Source: Staphylococcus rostri
GTDB lineage: Bacteria; Bacillota; Bacilli; Staphylococcales; Staphylococcaceae
DNA: 59,796 nt
Assembly: GCF_002902145.1 (NCBI RefSeq)
Contig: NZ_PPRF01000013.1
Coordinates: 1 to 59,796, forward strand
Direction: 5' to 3'
A model generated the notes under the pieces. It was given only the letters and a program-made list of their open reading frames with translations, was not told where the DNA came from and searched no databases. Position 1 is the first letter of the stretch. Each line of letters begins with the position of its first letter. The position numbers and the translations under genes were made by a program. Shown one piece after another: positions 1 through 6,436 of this stretch.

Positions 1-20
1 AAGTTTTTGAATAATCCCAT
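1..20 (-). CDS. 5' end of a leftward gene (partial)
   Basis: Read on the minus strand, an ATG at 20-18 opens a reading frame beginning M-G-L-F-K-N that runs off the window. A GGGAGGA ribosome site sits at the right distance upstream (about 27-33). Only six codons are visible, so no function can be given. A CcpA-type operator lies about 65 bases upstream (83-96), so the gene may be catabolite-controlled. Confidence 0.55.
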
Positions 21-82
21 TTTTATTCCTCCCATAACTTTGTTTAACGATTAACAACAGTGTATCACGAACATTAATGTGA

Positions 83-96
83 TGAAAACGTTTTTA
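83..96. promoter_or_regulatory. candidate cre site (CcpA operator)
   Basis: TGAAAACGTTTTTA matches the catabolite-responsive element consensus TGWAANCGNTNWCA at 13 of 14 positions, on either strand. It overlaps a possible -35 for the leftward gene at the window's left edge and lies about 290 bases from the hydrolase gene on the other side. ccpA itself is in this window (30895-31884). The call is by motif only. Confidence 0.5.
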
Positions 97-165
97 ATAT
101 GAAATGATACAATTATTGGCTCGAAACACAAAAATGGGTTCGAATTAGGTGTTGAGATGTCATGT

Positions 166-290
166 AGAAGGTAGTAGCTGATTGGTATGAAAATATGTTT
201 TTACAAGCTTTTTTCAAACTTACTCAGCCTTGCCGGGGTGGGACAACGGAATCTTTTTAGATCAATGAGATTCTGGTCCCGCTCCAATAA
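166..290 (+). repeat. GGGAC-class intergenic hairpin element
   Basis: A GTAGTAGCTGA module and a CTCAGCCTTGCC module precede a stem-loop at 235-285. The outer arms are GGGGTGGGAC / GTCCCGCTCC and the inner arms GGAATCT / AGATTC. The same order of modules recurs near 20866-20960 and, with changed stem sequence, at 46164-46284. No reading frame is supported here. The remaining bases of 1-385 hold the leftward gene start, the cre site and a TATAAT (345-350) likely serving the hydrolase gene. Confidence 0.7.
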
Positions 291-385
291 ATCTATCACA
301 ACCAAATATTGATTTTTATTAGCAATTCAGTAGTAAGTCAAGCTATAATAGAATGAAAGTATTTAGCAAGAAAGGTTAGGTACAT

Positions 386-1210
386 ATGTGGAAATGGGAA
401 ACAGTTAGTGAAGCGAAGGGCGTTGTTGTGATTGTTCATAATATGTTAGAACATACTGGACGTTACGCTTTTGTAATTACACATTTAAGACGAAATGGCT
501 ATCATGTCATCATGGGAGATTTACCCGGACAAGGTCAGACATCTCGTATGAATAAAGGACAAGTTGAAAGTTTTGATCAATATCACGAGTCAGTGTTAGA
601 GTGGTTGAAAATTGCGGAAGGCTATCATTTGCCAATATTTATGATTGGTGTTGGACTCGGTGGTTTAATTGCTGTTAATCTTCTTGAAAAAGTGGATTTA
701 GGCATTGAAGGTCTCGTGTTAATTTCACCGCTTTTAGCTTTTCAAAATAATGCACACACGCGTAAAAATATTTTAACATCAAATGTAGGCGATGTGTCTA
801 AGTCTGCTAAGTTTGATTTAGGCTTTGATGTGACGGATTTGACGTCTAATGAAGAAGTTCAAGAAGAAACAGTCAGCGATGCGTTAATGCTTAAGAAAGT
901 GAGCTATCATTGGTATCAAGAAGTGGTCAAAAATATGAAAGAGACGTCGACTCATCTTCAAAACATGAAAGCTGTTCCGCTATGTTTAATGTATGGAACA
1001 GAGGACAGAATCACAGACGTTTCGGTGACACGACAGCTTGCGACAGTTTGTGACTATGAAGAACTTTATGTTAAAGCGTGGCAAGGTTTTGCGCATGAGG
1101 TACACAATGAATCACAGAGAGAGGCTGTCATGCGTTATATTTTAAGTTTTCTCAACAACCGTGTACATTCTGCGGGGTTTTTAGTTGAAGATGAGAATAC
1201 TTTAACGTAG
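386..1210 (+). CDS. alpha/beta hydrolase, lysophospholipase-like, nucleophile missing
   Basis: A 274-residue serine-aminopeptidase/monoacylglycerol-lipase-type alpha/beta hydrolase, probably cytoplasmic because no signal peptide is visible. Early HNMLEHTGRY and GDLPGQGQT segments fit the family. The acid (TED in the YGTEDR segment) and histidine (GFAHEVHN) positions are present. The nucleophile elbow, normally G-x-S-x-G, reads GVGLG with Gly at residue 90 (codon GGA, 653-655). Either the protein is not a classical serine hydrolase or it has lost catalysis. The ATG follows an AAAGGTTAGG ribosome site; a TATAAT at 345-350 is the likely -10. It stands alone ahead of ldh. Family call firm, substrate unknown. 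Confidence 0.85.
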   Translation: MWKWETVSEAKGVVVIVHNMLEHTGRYAFVITHLRRNGYHVIMGDLPGQGQTSRMNKGQVESFDQYHESVLEWLKIAEGYHLPIFMIGVGLGGLIAVNLLEKVDLGIEGLVLISPLLAFQNNAHTRKNILTSNVGDVSKSAKFDLGFDVTDLTSNEEVQEETVSDALMLKKVSYHWYQEVVKNMKETSTHLQNMKAVPLCLMYGTEDRITDVSVTRQLATVCDYEELYVKAWQGFAHEVHNESQREAVMRYILSFLNNRVHSAGFLVEDENTLT

Positions 1211-1338
1211 GATTGTCTAATAAAGAAACTATGTTTGCGCTTACAATTAACTAAAAGAGAAATTACACAGTTTATTTTAAAATTTATCAATTAAGTGATT
1301 TGCTGACTAAAATAATTCTCCAATATATTTTATTGTGC

Positions 1339-1367
1339 TTGAACTAAAATACAAAGCATGTTAAATT
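1339..1367 (+). promoter_or_regulatory. ldh promoter
   Basis: TTGAAC (1339-1344), a 17-base spacer and TAAATT (1362-1367) form a plausible sigma-A promoter. The Rex-type operator begins six bases downstream, which fits repression by blocking initiation. Confidence 0.45.
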
Positions 1368-1372
1368 ATATA

Positions 1373-1388
1373 TGTGAAATGCTTCACA
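1373..1388. promoter_or_regulatory. Rex operator upstream of ldh
   Basis: TGTGAAATGCTTCACA is a perfect inverted repeat (TGTGAA, four bases, TTCACA). It matches the Gram-positive Rex consensus TTGTGAA-N4-TTCACAA. Rex is an NADH-sensing repressor that in staphylococci controls lactate dehydrogenase and other fermentation genes. It lies about 50 bases before the ldh start, so ldh should be induced when NADH accumulates. Confidence 0.8.
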
Positions 1389-1438
1389 TTAATATTGCGT
1401 ATTAAATATTGAAAATAGATAGATTGGAGAGAGTCTCA

Positions 1439-2389
1439 ATGGCTAAAAAAGGTAATAAAGTAGTATTAGTAGGTGACGGTGCGGTAGGTGCTAGTTACGC
1501 ATTTACAATGGTCAGTCAAGGTATTGCAGACGAGTTAGTAATCATTGACATTAATGAGGATAAAGTACTTGGTGACGTACTTGATTTAAACCACGGTGCA
1601 CCTTATGCAATGTCTCCGGTAAAAGTTAAAGCAGGTCAATATTCAGATTGTGGCGATGCAGATTTAATCGTAATCTGTGCTGGTGCGCCACAAAAAGTTG
1701 GCGAAACACGCTTAGACTTAGTTGAAAAAAATGCTAAAATCTATAAAGGTATTATCACACCAATTATGGACAGCGGTTTCGATGGTATCTTCTTAATCGC
1801 AGCAAACCCAGTTGATGTTTTAACTTATGTAACATTGAAATACTCTGGTTTACCAAAACATAAAGTTATTGGCTCAGGTACAATTTTAGATACTGCACGT
1901 TTCAAACACTTATTAAGTGAAGAATTCGATGTAGCACCTTCAAGTGTTCATGCTAACATTATTGGTGAACATGGTGACTCTGAAGTGCCAGTATGGTCAA
2001 GCGCTACAATTGCAGGTCGTCCATTATACGACATCTTAAAAGAAAACCCTGAAAAAGAACACTTAATTGAAGAAATCTACGTAAAAACACGTGATGCAGC
2101 ATATGATATTATCAAAGCAAAAGGTGCAACATACTATGGTGTTGCAATGGGCTTAATGCACATCTCTAAAGCGATTTTACGTAACCAAAATGTTGTATTA
2201 ACAGTTTCTAGCTACTTAGAAGGTGAATACGGCGTTGATGGTGTATACACTGGTGTGCCAACAGTAATTAATGCTGAAGGTGCTGTACGTATTATCGAAA
2301 CACCATTAAATGAAGATGAAAAAGCTAAATTTGAAAAATCAGCTAAAATTCTTAAAGATATGCAAGACTCAATCAGTCATTTATTTTAA
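1439..2389 (+). CDS. ldh: L-lactate dehydrogenase
   Basis: A 316-residue NAD-dependent L-lactate dehydrogenase reducing pyruvate to lactate and regenerating NAD+ in the cytoplasm. The Rossmann signature VGDGAVGAS lies near residues 8-16. NPVDVLTYV and the active-site IGEHGDSE, containing the catalytic histidine, are intact. I chose the ATG at 1439, preceded by GGAGAG. A longer frame from a TTG at 1409 lacks a ribosome site and adds a non-conserved extension. The gene is monocistronic, with a Rex operator before it and a terminator after. Staphylococci often have more than one ldh; which paralogue this is cannot be told from sequence alone. Confidence 0.96.
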   Translation: MAKKGNKVVLVGDGAVGASYAFTMVSQGIADELVIIDINEDKVLGDVLDLNHGAPYAMSPVKVKAGQYSDCGDADLIVICAGAPQKVGETRLDLVEKNAKIYKGIITPIMDSGFDGIFLIAANPVDVLTYVTLKYSGLPKHKVIGSGTILDTARFKHLLSEEFDVAPSSVHANIIGEHGDSEVPVWSSATIAGRPLYDILKENPEKEHLIEEIYVKTRDAAYDIIKAKGATYYGVAMGLMHISKAILRNQNVVLTVSSYLEGEYGVDGVYTGVPTVINAEGAVRIIETPLNEDEKAKFEKSAKILKDMQDSISHLF

Positions 2390-2406
2390 TATGTAACGAT
2401 AAATGG

Positions 2407-2438
2407 AGATGTCATCCTTAGTGGGTGGCATCTTTTTT
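2407..2438 (+). terminator. ldh terminator
   Basis: AGATGTCAT pairs with GTGGCATCT (one G-T wobble), followed by six T residues, just after the ldh stop. Confidence 0.75.
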
Positions 2439-2442
2439 AGGC

Positions 2443-2613
2443 TGTTCAGCTTCTGTGGTGGAAAGATAATAATAAGTATCTTGTTTTCTTTATATTGTAA
2501 TTCTAGCTCGGTTGAAATAGCTGTCTTCATTTAGCGTACAGTATGAATATTTTGTCAGTGTTCGAGAAGCAGGAAGCTTGATACAACTTTACAATTTGAC
2601 AAAATTTGGGAGC
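2443..2613 (+). repeat. dispersed intergenic repeat, copy 1 (short)
   Basis: This stretch matches the reverse complement of 46430-46592 from the GTTCAGCTTCTGTGGTGG end onward, and 13482-13600 from GATATAGCTGTCTTCATTT onward. It keeps an outer stem TTTTGTC (2550-2556) / GACAAAA (2598-2604) around the TTCGAGAAGCAGG core. The inner TCGAGA/TCTCGA stem is lost. No credible reading frame is present. The bases between it and the rot promoter show nothing else. Confidence 0.75.
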
Positions 2614-2755
2614 CCGCTGACATTTCATATATTTTGTCTTGCTTATGGTAGCCCTTTTTTTAATCTGCCAACTCTTGTGCACAATTATATGTAAATTATA
2701 TTTGAGCGATAATATAATGCAAAAGCAAAAATTCTAAAAGCACTCAATATTATTT

Positions 2756-2781
2756 GTTTCAAAAATTGCTTTCATGGGTAT
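2756..2781 (+). promoter_or_regulatory. sigma-B-like promoter upstream of rot
   Basis: GTTTCA (2756-2761), a 14-base spacer and GGGTAT (2776-2781) match the sigma-B consensus GTTTAA-N12-15-GGGTAT well. It ends 43 bases before the rot start codon. Confidence 0.55.
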
Positions 2782-2823
2782 ATTAGTGTTGATGATTATG
2801 TTTAATAGATGGGAGAATGTTGA

Positions 2824-3237
2824 ATGACTAATCACAAAGCAGAAAATAAAAATGGTATTAAAGCATTGTATTCGTTACAAACGGAAATAGAGACAGTTTT
2901 TGATACAATTGCTGAAAAATTCAAATTAACGAAAGAAGAACTATTAATTCTACTGACATTGTGGGAAAAGGGGGCTATGACTTTAAAGGAAATGGATAAA
3001 TTTGTCCAAATTAAGTCATACAAACGCTCACGTACATATAACCACTTAGTTAGTAAGCAGTGGATTTTCAAAGAGAGACCGGAAAATGATGAACGGACTG
3101 TGATGATCTATTACAACGAAGAGATGTTCGACAAACAACGAGAATTATTTACCATGATTGCTTCAGAAGTTAAACACCATCAATCGAAAATGGACCAACA
3201 ATTCAAACAAATTATGCAACTAGGTCTAACACAATAA
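2824..3237 (+). CDS. rot: SarA-family regulator, Rot homologue
   Basis: A 137-residue winged-helix DNA-binding protein of the SarA/MarR family. The central block EELLILLTLWEKGAMTLKEM, then YKRSRTYNHL and the wing KERPENDERTV, closely match S. aureus Rot, repressor of toxins, as I remember that sequence. The N-terminus is shorter than some annotated Rot versions. In S. aureus Rot represses exotoxin genes and is inactivated post-transcriptionally by RNAIII. Position agrees: rot lies close to leuS there, as here. The ATG follows GGGAG at 2811. Transcription looks monocistronic, from a sigma-B-like promoter to a shared terminator. Targets in this species are not shown by the sequence. Confidence 0.88.
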   Translation: MTNHKAENKNGIKALYSLQTEIETVFDTIAEKFKLTKEELLILLTLWEKGAMTLKEMDKFVQIKSYKRSRTYNHLVSKQWIFKERPENDERTVMIYYNEEMFDKQRELFTMIASEVKHHQSKMDQQFKQIMQLGLTQ

Positions 3238-3273
3238 GTAGCAATTGGATGACACTCATCAACAATGTCTATA

Positions 3274-3313
3274 AAAAAACTGTACCGATTATCAAATATC
3301 AGTACAGTTTTTT
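3274..3313. terminator. bidirectional terminator between rot and mnmM
   Basis: AAAAAACTGTAC and GTACAGTTTTTT form a perfect stem flanked by A and T runs. It serves the convergent rot and mnmM genes. Confidence 0.85.
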
Positions 3314-3322
3314 GTGTTTATA

Positions 3323-3883
3323 TTATCTTTTTTCAATCGCAATGACATAGGGTGGGTTGTTTTGTTGATTAATGAAACCATATTGTAGGATATGTGCTTG
3401 TTGTTGATCAAAGTTTTGTAGATAACGATAGACTTGTTCGCTTTCAACTTGCCCTTCTGGATGTCCTGGATAAACGACTAGAACAATAATGCCTTCTGGA
3501 CGTAAATACTCAAAAATACGTTCAATAGCAGTAATCGTCGTGTCTGGTTGCGTGACAATATGTTTGTCGCCTTTTGGCAAGTACCCCAAATTAAAAATCG
3601 CAGCATCTAAACGTTCTAAGTGGGCTGAGTGTATATGACTAATCATGTTTTCATGACCCGTATGAACGAGGGTCACATGATCAAAAGCTTTTGTTTTAAG
3701 ACGTGTTGCGTCAATGGCAGTTTGCTGAATATCGCAGCCATAGACATGTCCATTAGGTACGGATTGCGCCAAAAATAATGTATCATGTCCGTTACCGCAT
3801 GTTGCGTCGATGACCGTGCTATCCGAGTGAATGTGTGATGTAATGAGTTCCTTGGCAAAGGGAAGAATACGTTGAACAATCAT
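3323..3883 (-). CDS. mnmM: tRNA wobble-uridine methyltransferase, YtqB/MnmM type
   Basis: A 186-residue class I SAM-dependent methyltransferase of the YtqB family (Pfam 'rRNA_methylase'). Motif I is VIDATCGNGHDT (about 25-36) and the family motif NLGYLPKGDK lies at about 98-107. In Bacillus the YtqB protein was identified as MnmM, which methylates 5-aminomethyl-2-thiouridine at tRNA position 34. It overlaps the upstream radical-SAM gene by four bases (ATGA), so the two are translationally coupled and probably act in sequence. The methyltransferase assignment is firm; the exact substrate is taken from the Bacillus orthologue. Confidence 0.85.
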   Translation of the reverse strand: MIVQRILPFAKELITSHIHSDSTVIDATCGNGHDTLFLAQSVPNGHVYGCDIQQTAIDATRLKTKAFDHVTLVHTGHENMISHIHSAHLERLDAAIFNLGYLPKGDKHIVTQPDTTITAIERIFEYLRPEGIIVLVVYPGHPEGQVESEQVYRYLQNFDQQQAHILQYGFINQQNNPPYVIAIEKR

Positions 3884-4833
3884 TGAACGGCTGCTTTCTG
3901 ATAATGACTGCCTTGTACTGTGCCACGACGTTCAAGTTCGGCATCAATATCGTTAAGTACTTCCCATTTGTTGACACTCCACATCGGTCCAACCATTAAG
4001 TCGATTGGGCCATCGCCTGTAATACGATGTACAATCATTTCAGGCGGCAAGATTTCAAGTTGATCACAAACAAGATTAATATATTGTTCTTTCGTCATAA
4101 ATTGTAAGAGCCCTTTATCATATTGTTTCACCATTGGCGTACCTTTTAAAAGGTGTAACAGATGAATTTTAATGCCTTGGACATCCATATCAGCGACAGC
4201 TTTTGCCGTTTCCATCATCATGTCATAATCTTCGCCAGGTAATCCATTAATAATATGGCTACATACGTTAATGCCGTGTTTGCGTAATTTAGCAACGCCT
4301 TCATAATAGACGTCCATATCATGTGCACGATTGATTAAGTCAGATGTCGTTTGATGTACTGTTTGCAAGCCGAGTTCGACCCATAAGTACGTCCGTTCAT
4401 TTAATTCAGCGAGATATTCAACGACGTCATCAGGTAAACAGTCAGGTCGCGTACCAATCGAAAGGCCAACCACACCTTCTTCTTGTAGCGCCGCTTCAAA
4501 TTTTTCGCGCAATACTTCAACAGGCGCATGTGTATTTGTAAATGCTTGGAAGTAGGCGATGTATTGACCTTCATGCCATTTTTCGTGCATACGTGATTTA
4601 ATCTCTTGGAATTGAACAGGAATTGGATCTGCACGATTACCTGCAAAATCACCACTGCCGGCTGCAGAACAAAATGTACAACCACCGTGTGCCACTGTAC
4701 CATCGCGGTTAGGACAATCGAAGCCTCCGTCCAATGCGACTTTAAATATTTTTTGACCGAATGTATTTTTCAAATGATAGTTGAGCGTATGGTAGCGCTT
4801 GTTTTCGAAAGCATATGGAAATACTGTTCCCAT
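3880..4833 (-). CDS. mnmL: radical SAM protein, YtqA/MnmL type
   Basis: A 317-residue radical SAM enzyme of the YtqA (TIGR01212-like) family. The iron-sulfur cysteines are C40, C52 and C55, an Elp3-like wide spacing rather than the classic CxxxCxxC. Work in Gram-positive bacteria places YtqA (MnmL) with YtqB (MnmM) in making mnm5s2U at tRNA position 34, in place of bifunctional MnmC of enterobacteria. The four-base overlap with the next gene supports this. The ATG follows an AAAGGACGAG ribosome site and shares a 114-base divergent region with the MFS gene. Confidence 0.85.
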   Translation of the reverse strand: MGTVFPYAFENKRYHTLNYHLKNTFGQKIFKVALDGGFDCPNRDGTVAHGGCTFCSAAGSGDFAGNRADPIPVQFQEIKSRMHEKWHEGQYIAYFQAFTNTHAPVEVLREKFEAALQEEGVVGLSIGTRPDCLPDDVVEYLAELNERTYLWVELGLQTVHQTTSDLINRAHDMDVYYEGVAKLRKHGINVCSHIINGLPGEDYDMMMETAKAVADMDVQGIKIHLLHLLKGTPMVKQYDKGLLQFMTKEQYINLVCDQLEILPPEMIVHRITGDGPIDLMVGPMWSVNKWEVLNDIDAELERRGTVQGSHYQKAAVQ

Positions 4834-4887
4834 TTCGTCTCGTCCTTTCTAATTAACACAATGTATTCCAAGATTTTACCATATTTT

Positions 4888-4916
4888 TTGAATGTCGTGT
4901 TATAGTGTTATATTAG
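4888..4916 (+). promoter_or_regulatory. candidate promoter of the MFS gene
   Basis: TTGAAT (4888-4893), 17 bases and TATTAG (4911-4916) lie 31 bases before the MFS start codon. Confidence 0.4.
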
Positions 4917-4947
4917 AATATGAAACCTGAGAAAGAAAGAAGGGATA

Positions 4948-6132
4948 ATGATGCGAATGCCAAGTGCAATATGGTGGCTAGTCATCGGTATGGCAATTAA
5001 TATTACAGGTGCGAGCTTTTTATGGCCGTTAAATACAATTTATATGACGAATGAACTCGGTAAGTCATTGAGTGTGGCGGGCTTGGTGTTGATGATTAAC
5101 TCTATCGGTATGATTGCTGGCAACTTACTAGGAGGTACGATGTTTGACCGTCTAGGTGGCTATCGTACAATTATGGTCGGAACGATTGTCAGCTTGATAG
5201 CAACGGGATTACTCAACTTTTTCCATGGATGGCCATGGTATGCGATTTGGCTTATTATGTTAGGCTTTGGTGGCGGTATGATTATTCCGGCAATCTACGC
5301 AATGGCAGGTGCGATTTGGCCACAAGGTGGAAGAAAGACGTTTAATGCGATTTATCTCGCACAAAATATCGGTGTGGCATTGGGTGCGGCACTAGGTGGT
5401 ATTGTGGCAGACTTCAGTTTTAACTATATCTTTTTAGCGAATTTACTTATGTATGTCGCATTTTTTGTGATTGCGGTATGGCAGTTTAATGTGGATTATC
5501 ATGCGAAGGTAAAACAGCACAATACGATAGAAGATGTCGCGAATGTGCAAAATAAAAAACATTTTACAGCGCTTATTTTATTATGTGTCATGTTTGCATG
5601 TTGTTGGGTTGCTTATGTGCAATGGCAAACAACGATCGCATCATTTACGCAACAAATTGGTATTTCCATGCCGCAATATAGCTTATTGTGGACACTAAAC
5701 GGCGTGTTAATTCTTGTCGGACAACCGCTTATTGCGCCGATTGTTCATTTACTTAAAGGCCAATTAAAAAAACAATTATATGTTGGCGTGTTTATTTTAA
5801 TTTTGTCATTTTATGTGACAAGCTTTGCGACATCATTTTCATTCTTTGTGATCGGTATGGTTATTATGACGTTTGCTGAAATGTTCATCTGGCCAGCAGT
5901 GCCAACGATTGCGAGTCGCTTAGCCCCACAAGGACGAGATGGTGTGTACCAAGGCATTGTCAACTCTGCATCGACTGTTGGAAAGGCACTCGGTCCACTT
6001 GTCGGTGGTTTGCTCGTCGATTATTTCAACATGCAAGTGATGTTTTTATCGATGATTGGTTTGCTCGTGATAGGGCTTGTCTTTTTAGCAATTTTCGATA
6101 AAGGGATTAAGGGGCATTCATTGTTTGAGTAA
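4948..6132 (+). CDS. major facilitator superfamily transporter
   Basis: A 394-residue polytopic membrane protein with about twelve hydrophobic segments in two halves separated by a hydrophilic loop (about 180-205). The MFS motif A appears as GGTMFDRLGGYR (about 61-72) between helices 2 and 3. Resembles Bacillus YttB-type multidrug efflux proteins, but the substrate cannot be read from sequence. The ATG-ATG start follows GAAGGG. It is divergent from mnmL and precedes the leuS T-box leader. No terminator is obvious between its stop and the T-box. Confidence 0.88.
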   Translation: MMRMPSAIWWLVIGMAINITGASFLWPLNTIYMTNELGKSLSVAGLVLMINSIGMIAGNLLGGTMFDRLGGYRTIMVGTIVSLIATGLLNFFHGWPWYAIWLIMLGFGGGMIIPAIYAMAGAIWPQGGRKTFNAIYLAQNIGVALGAALGGIVADFSFNYIFLANLLMYVAFFVIAVWQFNVDYHAKVKQHNTIEDVANVQNKKHFTALILLCVMFACCWVAYVQWQTTIASFTQQIGISMPQYSLLWTLNGVLILVGQPLIAPIVHLLKGQLKKQLYVGVFILILSFYVTSFATSFSFFVIGMVIMTFAEMFIWPAVPTIASRLAPQGRDGVYQGIVNSASTVGKALGPLVGGLLVDYFNMQVMFLSMIGLLVIGLVFLAIFDKGIKGHSLFE

Positions 6133-6204
6133 TGTGATGTGAAAATAAAAGATTATGCTTGCAACAATGCGTTAAATTGCCTATTATAGAGTGTAATAGC
6201 AAAT

Positions 6205-6420
6205 TGTCATCGGAGTAGTAACTTAAAGTATGCGATCTTCAGAGAGTTAGTGGTGGTGCGAACTAACGATAGCATTTAAGTGAACTTGCCAATATAAAAA
6301 ATGAATAACAGAACATCTCAACTATTTGAAAAATGAAGTGCACGAATGTGAATGAGGGTGGTACCGCGGCAAAGTTGTCGTCCCTTACGAATAACAGTAG
6401 TTTGAGGTGTTTTTTGTATT
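6205..6420 (+). promoter_or_regulatory. T-box leader (leucine) of leuS
   Basis: A classic T-box riboswitch. The conserved T-box AGGGTGGTACCGCG lies at 6355-6368. The stem-I distal module GAGAGTTAGTGG...GCGAACTAAC lies near 6242-6267. The specifier follows GTGAA as CTT (6285-6287), a leucine codon. A terminator-like segment ending in a T run (about 6378-6416) precedes the leuS ribosome site. Uncharged leucyl-tRNA should stabilise the antiterminator and raise leuS expression. Confidence 0.93.
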
Positions 6421-6436
6421 TTAGGAGGTCAATGCT

